A stretch of DNA of 64,000 nucleotides from Mucilaginibacter aquariorum (GTDB lineage: Bacteria; Bacteroidota; Bacteroidia; Sphingobacteriales; Sphingobacteriaceae), in NCBI RefSeq assembly GCF_024498135.1, contig NZ_JANHOH010000001.1:1736001-1800000 (forward strand). The letters are read 5' to 3'. Numbering within the stretch: the first letter of the stretch is position 1; the number at the start of each line of letters is the position of its first letter. The notes under the pieces are model-generated. The model searched no databases. It saw nothing but the letters and a program-made list of their open reading frames with translations, and was not told the DNA's origin. Position numbers and translations under genes: made by a program. Shown piece after piece: positions 26,250 to 35,444 of this stretch.

Positions 26250-29200
26250 ATGACAAATAAATCATTGTCTTTTCACCTGCTGTGTAAAGCCTTAGTTAAG
26301 GTAATTATTGTTACCGTCATTTTTTCTGTATGCTTTACCATTGCTCAAGCGAAAAACGTTTCAGCACAAGATCTAAAAACAAGAATATCACTGCATGTAG
26401 TGAATATGTCTGTTAAAAATGTACTGAGACAAATTAATAAAGAAACCAAAATTAGTTTTGTTTTCAGTAACTCAATTGTTACCAACCAGGCTGTAAGTTT
26501 AGATGTAAAAAACGAACAGCTGGACGTAGTTCTAAAAAAGATCCTCGAACCGCTGGGTATGGATTACTCCGTATCGGGCGATGTGATCCTTATCGATAAA
26601 AAAACAGTTTCGCTTACAGAAACTGAAACACAAAAGGCCGTTCCGGTAAAAGTGACCGGCAAAGTTACTGATAACGCCGGCGCGGCATTAATTGGGGTAA
26701 GTATTAAAATAAAAGGCGGCACGGGCGGTACGGTAACCAATGCAGAGGGGCGTTATACCTTAACCGTACCCGATGAAAATGCTACGTTGGTGTTTTCCTA
26801 CATGGGTTTTGCAACCCAGGAAGTAGCTGTAAACGGCAGGCAAACTGTTGATGTACAATTAGTGGAAAACCGTAATAGCCTAAATGAAGTAGTTGTAACA
26901 GCGTTAGGCATTTCCCGCCAGAAAAAAGCGCTGGCATACTCTGTAACAGAAGTTAAGGGTGATGAATTTACACAAGCCCGCGAAAATAACGTAGCTAACG
27001 CACTTACAGGTAAGGTCGCGGGTGTTAACGCAACAGGATTATCAACCGGCCCGGGTGGGTCAAGCCGCGTTATTATTCGTGGTAACGGTTCACTCTCTGG
27101 CGGCAACCAACCTTTATATGTGGTAAATGGTATGCCAATAGATAACTCCGTTCCGGGTGGAAGTGCCACTACCAACGGCGGCGCGGGCAATGTTGACCGT
27201 GGCGATGGTATTGCAGGCATTAACCCCGACGATATCGAATCAATAAGCGTGCTTAAAGGCGGTACTGCTGCTGCACTGTATGGCGCGAGGGCAGCAAATG
27301 GTGTAATTTTAATTACTACTAAAAAAGGCCGCGTTCAAAAAGGAATTGGCATTGATTACAACTCCACCTTTACCATGGAAACACCTGCTATCTTCCCGGA
27401 TTGGCAGTATGAATATGGCCAGGGCGATGGTGGTATAAAACCAACTACCCAAAACGAAGCTATTCAAACAGGAAGGCGTTCTTTCGGTGCTAAAATAGAT
27501 GGTTCAACCTATATAGCGGCTGATGGCTTAGAGCACCCCTACTCTGCACAAAGGAATAACATTAAAAACTTTTACCAAACCGGCTCTACATTTACCAATA
27601 CCATAGCATTTACAGGCGGAACCGAAGCGGTTACCTATCGTTTCTCGGTAGCCGACCTTAATAGCAAAAGCGTTTTACCCAATAGTAACTACGATCGCAA
27701 AACGGGCAATCTTAATGTTAGCGGTAAACTGAGTAAAAAGATAAGCTTTGAAGCCCTGGCTCAATACAATATTGAAAATGCTAAAAATAGGGCCACCGCA
27801 GGTGATGCTTCTGGTAACCCCAACTGGACGCCATATATGCTTGCCAATACAGCGGATATCAGATGGCTTTCGCCGGGTTACGATGCCAAAGGCAACGAAA
27901 TTCCTTGGAACGATGCAGGCATTGCATCTAACAGCTATTTCGTGATCAATAAGTTTCAACAGCGCGATACCAAGAACAGATTTATAGGCCAGGCTGGCGT
28001 TACCTACGAGTTTATTAAGAATCTATCATTAAAAGGTGTAGTAAGCCGCGATTTTTACTATTATAATTACACTTACGTTTCGCCTACCGGTTCATTATAT
28101 TACCCCAACGGGCAATACAACGAGCTTAAGGTTGATGCATCTGAAACTAACGGATTGCTAACCTTAAACTACAACGGCAAGATCAAAGATTTTGGCATCT
28201 CGGCCTTTGTGGGCGGTAATCAGCAGCGTTCGGTTTATAACGAGTCGAACATTACAGGTGCCAATTATATTATCCCTTATTTTTATAGCTCAACTAACTT
28301 ATCAACAGTTTCTACCACCCCAAAAAATAACAGAACAGCCATTAACTCTTTAATGGGTTCGGCAGATATTAGCTATAAAAACTTTGCATACTTAACTGTT
28401 ACCGGCCGCCAGGACTGGTTTTCAACACTAAGCCCGAAAAACAACAGCATTTTCTATCCCTCGGTTGGTGGCAGTTTTGTAATTTCAGAGGCGTTTAAAT
28501 TACCGCAGGGAATAACCTACGCCAAAGTCCGCGCATCATGGGCACAGGTAGGCGGCGGCGCACCAGACCCTTACCAGATCAATCAGGCTTTCACCTTGCT
28601 GCCAACTTCTGGTCAGCCAATCCAAAACGTATCGAGCACTACTATTACAAACGCAAACTTACGCCCTTACACTTCAACTACAACAGAAGCCGGTATTGAG
28701 GCACGTTTCCTGAACAGCCGTTTAGGTTTTGACATTACGGTATATGATCGTAAAACCACCAATGACATTGTATCTACCGCCATTACGGGCACCAGTGGTT
28801 ACAATAACGTTATACTTAATGTGGGCGAGCTAAGTAATAAAGGTATCGAGGCTTTAATTAACGGTACGCCTGTAAAAACCTCAAATTTTACCTGGAGCAC
28901 AAGTTACAACGTTGCTTACAATAAAAACGAGGTAGTAAAACTTGCAGCAGGCCTCAACCAAATTCAGATGTCGCAATCAGTTAATGGCTGGGCTTATATT
29001 AACAACATTGTTGGCCAGCCTTACGGTGCCATTGTAGGTACCCGCATGCAGAAAGATGCCAGCGGAAACGTAGTATTTAACAAAACTACGGGCTTACCGG
29101 TTGCTACAGGCCTGCAAACATTGGGTAACGGCGTAGCGCCATTGACTATGGGTTTTTCCAATGATTTTAAATACAAAAGATTTAGTCTGAATGTGCTGGT

Positions 29201-29657
29201 TGACGCGAAATTTGGCAATAAGATCTTCTCGCTGATGGAGGTTTATGGTACCCGTTTAGGTTTGATGAAAACTACCTTGCCAGGCCGCGATAACGGGCTT
29301 CAGCTTAATGGTGTTGACCAAAGCGGCGCACCTTATTCAAGAATAGTCCCTGTTTCAGGTCTGCGTTCTTACTATGATAACTACAAATCATATTCAGAGC
29401 TATTCTTGCATGATGCAGGCTTCGTGAAACTGCGTCAGGTTATATTAAGCTATAATCTGCCGGTAGACAAGCTTAAAGTTTTAAACCTGCAGGGTGCAAC
29501 TATAGCATTTGTTGCGCGCAATCTGCTCACCATATATAAGCAAACAGACAATTTTGACCCGGAATCGAGCTTTACCAACGGCTCAAGTCAGGGGTTTGAA
29601 TCGTTTGGTTTACCCAGAACCAGAAGTTTTGGTTTAAATCTGATGGTTAAATTTTAA
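26250..29657 (+). CDS. SusC/RagA-type TonB-dependent transducer with STN domain
   Basis: From ATG 26250 the protein has 1135 residues with a signal peptide starting MTNKSLSFHLLCKALVKVII. The frame can be extended to a TTG at 26121, but that would put 43 charged, low-hydrophobicity residues ahead of the signal. Domains: STN secretin/TonB short N-terminal domain (VNMSVKNVLRQINKETKISF), carboxypeptidase-regulatory-like domain (VTGKVTDNAGAALIGVSI), TonB-box segment LNEVVVTALGISRQKKA, plug (VLKGGTAAALYGARAANGVI), barrel, C-terminal LMVKF. The STN domain would contact the FecR protein encoded upstream. Its substrate is unknown; the downstream exported enzymes suggest an amino or N-acyl compound. 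Confidence 0.94.
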   Translation: MTNKSLSFHLLCKALVKVIIVTVIFSVCFTIAQAKNVSAQDLKTRISLHVVNMSVKNVLRQINKETKISFVFSNSIVTNQAVSLDVKNEQLDVVLKKILEPLGMDYSVSGDVILIDKKTVSLTETETQKAVPVKVTGKVTDNAGAALIGVSIKIKGGTGGTVTNAEGRYTLTVPDENATLVFSYMGFATQEVAVNGRQTVDVQLVENRNSLNEVVVTALGISRQKKALAYSVTEVKGDEFTQARENNVANALTGKVAGVNATGLSTGPGGSSRVIIRGNGSLSGGNQPLYVVNGMPIDNSVPGGSATTNGGAGNVDRGDGIAGINPDDIESISVLKGGTAAALYGARAANGVILITTKKGRVQKGIGIDYNSTFTMETPAIFPDWQYEYGQGDGGIKPTTQNEAIQTGRRSFGAKIDGSTYIAADGLEHPYSAQRNNIKNFYQTGSTFTNTIAFTGGTEAVTYRFSVADLNSKSVLPNSNYDRKTGNLNVSGKLSKKISFEALAQYNIENAKNRATAGDASGNPNWTPYMLANTADIRWLSPGYDAKGNEIPWNDAGIASNSYFVINKFQQRDTKNRFIGQAGVTYEFIKNLSLKGVVSRDFYYYNYTYVSPTGSLYYPNGQYNELKVDASETNGLLTLNYNGKIKDFGISAFVGGNQQRSVYNESNITGANYIIPYFYSSTNLSTVSTTPKNNRTAINSLMGSADISYKNFAYLTVTGRQDWFSTLSPKNNSIFYPSVGGSFVISEAFKLPQGITYAKVRASWAQVGGGAPDPYQINQAFTLLPTSGQPIQNVSSTTITNANLRPYTSTTTEAGIEARFLNSRLGFDITVYDRKTTNDIVSTAITGTSGYNNVILNVGELSNKGIEALINGTPVKTSNFTWSTSYNVAYNKNEVVKLAAGLNQIQMSQSVNGWAYINNIVGQPYGAIVGTRMQKDASGNVVFNKTTGLPVATGLQTLGNGVAPLTMGFSNDFKYKRFSLNVLVDAKFGNKIFSLMEVYGTRLGLMKTTLPGRDNGLQLNGVDQSGAPYSRIVPVSGLRSYYDNYKSYSELFLHDAGFVKLRQVILSYNLPVDKLKVLNLQGATIAFVARNLLTIYKQTDNFDPESSFTNGSSQGFESFGLPRTRSFGLNLMVKF

Positions 29658-29689
29658 TATATGCCAGCATCAATTAAAAGACAATTAAC

Positions 29690-31216
29690 ATGAAAAAAAA
29701 CTTTAGAAAATATTCCATCATGCTTTTAACTGCTTGTATAGGCTTACAGGCATGTGATAAGGGTTTCGAAGCAATGAACACCAATCCCAATGCATCGGCA
29801 AACCTCACTCCTGCTTTTGTATTTACCAAGTCGTTATTAGATGGGACAGGCGATGTGCTTAACCTTTTGCAGGGTACAATGCAATATACAACCAGTTATA
29901 ACGATGTTGCAGGTTTTGGTGCCAAGTATATTCTTAGCCAAAGCCAGCAATCGTGGACGGTGTTTAACAATGCGTACCCTAAAGAAATAAATGAGGTACA
30001 GCAGGTAATTGAAAAGGTATCTGCGGATCCCGAGCAGGTCAACTTGCTTTCGACTGCACGTATCTGGCGGGTATACTGTTTTAGCCGTATTACTGACATT
30101 TATGGCGATGTACCTTATTCGCAAGCCGGCAAGGGTTATACAAGCGGTAACTACAAGCCCGTATATGATACGCAGCAGGCCATCTATGCAGATATGCTTA
30201 AAGAACTTGACGAAGCGGCAACAGCCATCGACCCAGCCAAAGCAAATTTTGGTGCGGCCGATCTGATCTATAAAGGCGACATGATCAAATGGAAAAAGTT
30301 CTCGTACTCCTTAATGCTGCGCCTGGCCATGCGCATGACGAAGGTTGACCTTACTACTGCAGAAACATGGGCTAAAAAAGCAATTGCAGGGGGCGTAATT
30401 ACTGAAGATGCAGATATCGCTAAAGTTACAGGATACGTATCTGCCGGTCAGGATATCAACAAAAATCCGCTTGCACTGGGGATGTTAAATTCTGATTATG
30501 TTGGGGCTAACGGATCCAGCAATCCCGAAGGCGGTAAATATCAGGATGTGTTTATCAACAATTTAAAAACCAATAAAGATCCACGTTTGGCGGCGGTATC
30601 TGTAGTTTGGGTAAATGGCAAGGCCGATACAACAGCTGCAATACAAAAAGGCATGTCATCAAGCTTAAGCTCTAAACCGGCAGATTTTGGCACCTATTCA
30701 GAACCTAATCCAAACACCATCCTACAGCTTAACAGTCCTTACATGTTGTTAACCAATGCTGAAACCAACTTTTTACTTGCCGAAGCCGCGTTACGTAACT
30801 GGTATACCGCTGTATCTGCCAGTACATTGTATGAAAATGGTATAAGTGCATCTATGCGTCAATGGGCATTATTTGGTTCAGCGGGTGTTATCAGTACCAA
30901 TCAAATCCAAACTTATATTAAATACCACCCACTTAACATAGGCGGTACATTTAATGAGCAGATGGAACAGATCTACACACAATTTTGGGTGGGTGTTTTT
31001 CCAAACTCTACAGAAGTATTTGCAAGCTACAGGCGTACCGGCTACCCTGCACTGGTACCTAATAACTATGTAGGAAACGCTACCGGTGGTAAAATTTTCA
31101 GAAGGTTCCTGTATCCGGCCACTGAGCAAAACTTAAATGGAGAAAATTATCAGGCAGCTATTGCCCGCCAGGGTGCCGATGAATTTTTAACCAGAATGTG
31201 GTGGGATCGCCCTTAA
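29690..31216 (+). CDS. SusD/RagB-family lipoprotein (SusD-like type 2)
   Basis: A 508-residue lipoprotein (lipidated C22 in GLQAC). The opening DKGFEAMNTNPNASANLTPAFVFTKSL and the helical segment with ARIWRVYCFSRITDIYGDVPYSQ fit the SusD/RagB variant often paired with peptide- or non-starch-type SusC transporters. LTNAETNFLLAEAALRNW and the C-terminal MWWD are also characteristic. It starts 33 bases after susC. The ligand cannot be read from sequence. Confidence 0.92.
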   Translation: MKKNFRKYSIMLLTACIGLQACDKGFEAMNTNPNASANLTPAFVFTKSLLDGTGDVLNLLQGTMQYTTSYNDVAGFGAKYILSQSQQSWTVFNNAYPKEINEVQQVIEKVSADPEQVNLLSTARIWRVYCFSRITDIYGDVPYSQAGKGYTSGNYKPVYDTQQAIYADMLKELDEAATAIDPAKANFGAADLIYKGDMIKWKKFSYSLMLRLAMRMTKVDLTTAETWAKKAIAGGVITEDADIAKVTGYVSAGQDINKNPLALGMLNSDYVGANGSSNPEGGKYQDVFINNLKTNKDPRLAAVSVVWVNGKADTTAAIQKGMSSSLSSKPADFGTYSEPNPNTILQLNSPYMLLTNAETNFLLAEAALRNWYTAVSASTLYENGISASMRQWALFGSAGVISTNQIQTYIKYHPLNIGGTFNEQMEQIYTQFWVGVFPNSTEVFASYRRTGYPALVPNNYVGNATGGKIFRRFLYPATEQNLNGENYQAAIARQGADEFLTRMWWDRP

Positions 31217-31247
31217 ATTATACGGATATTTAAGTTTGATACGATAG

Positions 31248-31279
31248 ATCTGCCGACAAGACTTTGTCGGCAGATTTTA
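31248..31279 (+). terminator. Terminator or attenuator after susD
   Basis: A perfect 12-base stem (31248-31259 with 31264-31275) with a GACT loop is followed by TTTT. It separates the susCD pair from the exported-enzyme genes on the same strand, so those genes may depend on read-through or a separate promoter in the 55 bases that follow. Confidence 0.75.
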
Positions 31280-31334
31280 AAGAGCCAGCGGCGCAAATTA
31301 TAAACTCTAATAAAAAACATAAAATCTATTTGTT

Positions 31335-31790
31335 ATGGAAAGAAGATCAATCTTAAAAAAAATCCTTGCTTCGGCAGCCGGAATTTCTGTATTTGGATTA
31401 GCGAAAGCCAGTTCGGCAGAAAGCTCAGAAAAGGAAGTAAATAATGTGACCGAATATCAGGATGTACCCTTGTTTTCCGGATCTACAAAGCTTGGAAATA
31501 TGGTTTTCATAGCCGGTAAAGGTGCGCACGTTGAACCCTTTGAAATTAAGGCACACACCGAAATTGTACTTAAAGAATTGGAAAACGAGCTAAAAAAAGC
31601 CGGTTCATCAATGGAAAAGGTACTTAAAGTAAATGTGTATTTAAATGATATTGCCGACTACCAGGGAATGAATGAAGTATATAAAGGCCGTTTTGGTAAG
31701 AAACCACCTGTGCGTACCACAGTAGCAGTTGCTAAGGGCGGTGTACCGGGCAACTCTTTGGTTGAAATGGATTGTGTTGCTTACATATAG
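31335..31790 (+). CDS. Tat-exported RidA/YjgF family protein
   Basis: A 151-residue protein. The N-terminus ERRSILKKI followed by a small-residue hydrophobic stretch is a twin-arginine signal (about residues 1-28). The mature part is RidA-like: VPLFSGSTKLGNMVFIAGKG, the TEIVLKELENELKKAGSSMEKVLKV helix, VNVYLNDIADYQGMNEVY, and the family motif RTTVAVAKGGVPGNSLVEMD with the conserved arginine that binds the imine substrate's carboxylate. Cytosolic RidA hydrolyses reactive enamines and imines made by PLP-dependent ammonia-lyases. A PLP enzyme of that type, also Tat-exported, is encoded 24 bases downstream, which makes the same role in the periplasm a reasonable inference. Confidence 0.88.
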   Translation: MERRSILKKILASAAGISVFGLAKASSAESSEKEVNNVTEYQDVPLFSGSTKLGNMVFIAGKGAHVEPFEIKAHTEIVLKELENELKKAGSSMEKVLKVNVYLNDIADYQGMNEVYKGRFGKKPPVRTTVAVAKGGVPGNSLVEMDCVAYI

Positions 31791-31814
31791 CAGTTTACCT
31801 TCTAAAATTTAATA

Positions 31815-33029
31815 ATGAAACGCAGAAACGTTATAAAAAGCCTCTCTATACTTCCATTTATGGGGAGTATGGTTACCAAGGCTGCAACACATACAACCGC
31901 TGTAAAACAATCGCCTGCCTTAAAGCGCGATCTGTTTAAAGAGCTTGGGGTTACTCCTGTTATAAATGCATCGGTAACCATGACATTCTTATCAGGGTCG
32001 CTTATGCTGCCCGAAGTGCTGGAGGCAATAAATTCAACCTCTCATGACTTTGCCAACATGTTTGAGCTGCAGGATAAAGTAGGAGCTAAAATTGCCGAAA
32101 TGCTGCATTGCGAAGCGGCAATGGTAACCTCTGGTGCATCATGTGCTATACTTTTAGGTACGGCTGCCTGTATAACAGGTACCGACGCCGAAAAAATAAA
32201 GATGATCCCTAACCTGCCCGGCCCCCGTGCAGAGGTGATCATGCAAAAATCGCACAGGTATTTGTTCGATCAGGCAATAACAACAACAGGCGCTAAAATT
32301 GTTGAGGTAGAAAGTGCAGCAGATATGGCACAGGCTATTAATAGCAACACGGTTATGGCCTTGTTTTTTAATGCCGCCGAAAAAAGCAGCATTACGCACG
32401 AAGAATTTTTAAAAGTAGCCAAAGCACGTAATATAGCTACCTTTTTAGACGCAGCAGCAGATGTGCCACCCGTTGAGAATCTTTTCAAATTTCAAAAAAT
32501 GGGATTTGACCTGGTTACTTTCTCGGGTGGCAAAATGATCCGAGGGCCCCAAAGCGCGGGTTTGTTATTCGGGCGCAAAGACCTGATCACTGCCGCCAGG
32601 TTAAACCACAGCCCGCACGAAGCGCCAATTGGCCGCCCAATGAAGGTGAACAAGGAAGAAATGTTTGGCATGTACGCGGCCTTAAAATCTTACATCGAAA
32701 GAGACCATAAAAAAGAATGGGAAGATTGGTTGCAACGGGCCAAAAAAATTGGCGGCAAGCTGGAAACGTTGCCAACGGTTAAAACAAAAACACACGTTGA
32801 CCCTGGTCCGTCTAATGCATTCCCCAGCTTATTTGTAACATGGGATCAAAGCAAAATTAAAATTCAACCTAAAGAGGTGTTGGTAGCGCTAAAAAATGGA
32901 ACCCCAAGCATTGTTGCCAATGCGAAAGGCGAAACCCTTGTTGTAGGTGTGGTGCTTTTACGCCCCGATCAAATTGATGTTGTGGCAAATAGGGTTAACG
33001 AAATTCTTCAAAAAGCTTTAGTCACTTAA
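31815..33029 (+). CDS. Tat-exported SelA-like PLP-dependent enzyme
   Basis: A 404-residue fold-type I PLP protein related to SelA and D-glucosaminate-6-phosphate ammonia-lyase (DgaE). The N-terminus KRRNVIKSLSILPF is a twin-arginine signal. Then follow the family segment LGVTPVINASVTMTFLSGS, the cofactor-phosphate region MVTSGASCAILLGTAA, the aspartate of TFLDAAADVPP, and the Schiff-base lysine in SGGKMIRGPQSAG. Annotation pipelines usually call it an aminotransferase class V-fold protein. It probably catalyses alpha,beta-elimination of an amino acid or amino-sugar acid, making an enamine for RidA. PLP must be loaded before export, which explains the Tat signal. Substrate unknown. Confidence 0.85.
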   Translation: MKRRNVIKSLSILPFMGSMVTKAATHTTAVKQSPALKRDLFKELGVTPVINASVTMTFLSGSLMLPEVLEAINSTSHDFANMFELQDKVGAKIAEMLHCEAAMVTSGASCAILLGTAACITGTDAEKIKMIPNLPGPRAEVIMQKSHRYLFDQAITTTGAKIVEVESAADMAQAINSNTVMALFFNAAEKSSITHEEFLKVAKARNIATFLDAAADVPPVENLFKFQKMGFDLVTFSGGKMIRGPQSAGLLFGRKDLITAARLNHSPHEAPIGRPMKVNKEEMFGMYAALKSYIERDHKKEWEDWLQRAKKIGGKLETLPTVKTKTHVDPGPSNAFPSLFVTWDQSKIKIQPKEVLVALKNGTPSIVANAKGETLVVGVVLLRPDQIDVVANRVNEILQKALVT

Positions 33030-33159
33030 TATATACGCACCAAACTATGATGTATTAACATTATAGTTAACCACTTTATTTCTTGCCTTTTATTCAGGTC
33101 TTTTTTTACTGTAAAAAAGGGCTTATAGGGGTGCTTTGTTTAATTTTTAAGATACATTG

Positions 33160-34419
33160 ATGAAAAATATATTTGTTTTAATGCTCAGCCTGCTAAGCTT
33201 TTGCTACCAGGTTGAAGCTCAATCTTACAATATCCTTATTAAAGGAGGCCACGTAATAGACCCCAAAAACAATATTGATGATGTGATGGATGTTGCCATA
33301 AAAGATGGCAAAATAGCACATGTGGCTAAAAATATCGACATCAAGCAGGCTGCACAAATCGTTAATGCCAAAGGCCTGTATGTTACCCCGGGTTTAATAG
33401 ATATACACTCCCATAATTTTTACGGCACTAAGCCCGACCATCAGTACGAGAACGGAAACCTGGCTTTACCGCCCGATGGGTTTACGTTTCGCAATGGCGT
33501 TACTACCGTTGTTGACGCGGGCAGTTCGGGCTGGCGCACATTCCCCGCATTTAAAGCACAAACCATTGACCTGTCGCAAACCAGGGTATTTGCCTTTATT
33601 AATATTGTTGGCGAGGGTATGCGCGGTGGATATGAGCAAAACCTGAACGATATGGATTCAAAAATGTCGGCCCTGATAGCACGGAAGTATAAAAAATACG
33701 TTGTGGGCTTTAAAGTTGCCCATTACGAAGGCCACGAATGGGCTCCGGTTGACCGGGCTGTTGAAGCCGGTAGATTAGCAGGGGATATCCCGGTGATGAT
33801 TGATTTTGGCGGCAGTACACCTCCCCTGCCCATTGAAGAACTATTTATGAAACACCTGCGTCCCGGCGATATTTTTACGCATTGTTTTGGTCAGTTAAAA
33901 AGCCGGGAATATATTGTAGACCTGCAAACCCAAAAAGTTAAACCGTTTGTTTGGGAAGCGCGTAAACGGGGTATTATTTTCGATGTGGGTTATGGCGGTA
34001 TCAGTTTTGCATACTCGCAGGCCATACCTGCTATAAAAGAGGGCTTTTTCCCAAATTCGATAAGTACCGATATGCACACCGGCAGCATGAACGATGCCAT
34101 GAAAGATATGCTTACCACCATGTCGAAATTTTTGGCGATGGGTATGGATCTTAAAAGTGTTATCCGTGCATCAACATTAAACCCGGCTATAGAAATAAAA
34201 CACGAAGAATTAGGTAACTTATCCGTCGGTACGGAGGCGGATGTGGCAATACTGAATGTGCGGGAAGGAAAATTCGGTTTGTTTGATTATACCGGTTATA
34301 AACTTGAAGCTAATAAAAAGTTGGAATGCGAACTAACCATACGCGCCGGCAAGATAGTTTATGACCTTAACGGAATAGTGGAACCGCTTGAAATTCCAAG
34401 AAGCTCGGCTTCCAGGTAA
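33160..34419 (+). CDS. Exported amidohydrolase/deacetylase-family metallohydrolase
   Basis: From ATG 33160 (the frame also runs from a TTG three bases earlier) the protein has 419 residues with a short signal peptide ending VEAQ. It shows the amidohydrolase superfamily layout: small beta domain (YNILIKGGHVIDPKNNIDDV), metal motif GLIDIHSHNF, a carbamylated-lysine candidate in KYVVGFKVAHYEG, later histidines in FTHCFGQ, and the STDMHTGSMNDAM metal aspartate/histidine region. It matches the amidohydrolase/deacetylase subgroup often encoded beside SelA-like enzymes. A de-acylation step before deamination is the simplest reading. A 130-base gap precedes it. Confidence 0.85.
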   Translation: MKNIFVLMLSLLSFCYQVEAQSYNILIKGGHVIDPKNNIDDVMDVAIKDGKIAHVAKNIDIKQAAQIVNAKGLYVTPGLIDIHSHNFYGTKPDHQYENGNLALPPDGFTFRNGVTTVVDAGSSGWRTFPAFKAQTIDLSQTRVFAFINIVGEGMRGGYEQNLNDMDSKMSALIARKYKKYVVGFKVAHYEGHEWAPVDRAVEAGRLAGDIPVMIDFGGSTPPLPIEELFMKHLRPGDIFTHCFGQLKSREYIVDLQTQKVKPFVWEARKRGIIFDVGYGGISFAYSQAIPAIKEGFFPNSISTDMHTGSMNDAMKDMLTTMSKFLAMGMDLKSVIRASTLNPAIEIKHEELGNLSVGTEADVAILNVREGKFGLFDYTGYKLEANKKLECELTIRAGKIVYDLNGIVEPLEIPRSSASR

Positions 34420-34477
34420 TACGGTTTAACCAATTACTGTAATACTAAGGCCAATTATAAACCTTTATTAATATAAC

Positions 34478-35407
34478 ATGAAATTAAGAACTATTGCAGC
34501 CTGTATGCTTTTGATGGGCATTTGCCAAACGGGTATAGTTAAAGCGCAAACCATTTCTAAAGATGAACTGATATTCCTCACTTCGGAATGGAAAGGAGAA
34601 CGTTTTAACGATGGCAGGCCTAAAATATCTGACAACCTAATAGAACGTGCCAAAAACATAGGCATTGAAGAAGCCTGGACGGTTTTAAAGAACGAAGGTT
34701 ACAACAATCAATTTGAAGGCAACTGGAAACTGGTGCATGATGACAGGCCTGTTGTAGGCAGGGCGGTTACAGCTATGTTTATGCCCAGCAGGCCGGATAT
34801 AGAAAAAAACATTAAAGACCGTGGCAGCAAGCAAGGCCGCAAAGGGAATACAAATGCCTGGCCTATTGATGTACTTACCAAAGGCGATGTGTATGTGGCC
34901 GATGGTTTTGGCAAAATTAAGGGCGGCACATTGATAGGCGATAACCTGGGTAATTCCATTTATAACAAATCTGGCAATGGGGTAATATTTGATGGCTCGG
35001 CGCGCGACTTGCAGGGTTTGAGCAAGATCAATGGCTTTAACGCCTTTGTACGCGATTTTGACCCTTCCTACCTGGAAGAGATGGTTTTGATGGGCCTTAA
35101 CACCCCTATTCGCATAGGGAAGGCTATTGTGCTGCCCGGTGATCTGGTAATTTCCGAAAAAGAAGGGGTGCTATTTATACCCGCCCATCTTGCAGAAAAG
35201 GTAATAGTAACTGCCGAATTTATAGCATTGCGCGATAAGTTTGGCCAGGCAATGCTTAAAGCTGGCACGTATACTACGGGCGAAATAGACAGCCAATGGA
35301 CAGCACCCATAAAAGATGCATTTTTAAAATGGCTGGATAAAAACCCTAACGAGGTAAAAATGACCCGGGCACAACTGGACGATTTTATGCAAAAACGCAC
35401 CTGGTAA
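34478..35407 (+). CDS. Exported RraA-like protein, possible aldolase/decarboxylase
   Basis: A 309-residue protein with a Sec signal peptide (to about residue 23, GIVKAQ). The core matches the RraA/4-hydroxy-4-methyl-2-oxoglutarate aldolase fold: WPIDVLTKGDVYVADGFGKIKGGTLIGDNLGN and GVIFDGSARDLQGL carry the G-D and R-D residues that bind Mg2+ and the 2-oxo acid in aldolase members. It is longer than the 160-residue RraA and is exported, so it is not an RNase E regulator. The extra N- and C-terminal segments are typical of the Bacteroidota RraA-family enzyme. Fits a retro-aldol or decarboxylation step on the keto acid from the upstream deamination. Confidence 0.8.
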   Translation: MKLRTIAACMLLMGICQTGIVKAQTISKDELIFLTSEWKGERFNDGRPKISDNLIERAKNIGIEEAWTVLKNEGYNNQFEGNWKLVHDDRPVVGRAVTAMFMPSRPDIEKNIKDRGSKQGRKGNTNAWPIDVLTKGDVYVADGFGKIKGGTLIGDNLGNSIYNKSGNGVIFDGSARDLQGLSKINGFNAFVRDFDPSYLEEMVLMGLNTPIRIGKAIVLPGDLVISEKEGVLFIPAHLAEKVIVTAEFIALRDKFGQAMLKAGTYTTGEIDSQWTAPIKDAFLKWLDKNPNEVKMTRAQLDDFMQKRTW

Positions 35408-35444
35408 AACACCTTTATTTCCATTCCATCTTAAACCCAAGAAA

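Noticed and set aside
34478..35407. RraA-like protein as a regulator of RNase E
   Set aside because: It has a Sec signal peptide, is almost twice the length of RraA and lies among exported catabolic enzymes.
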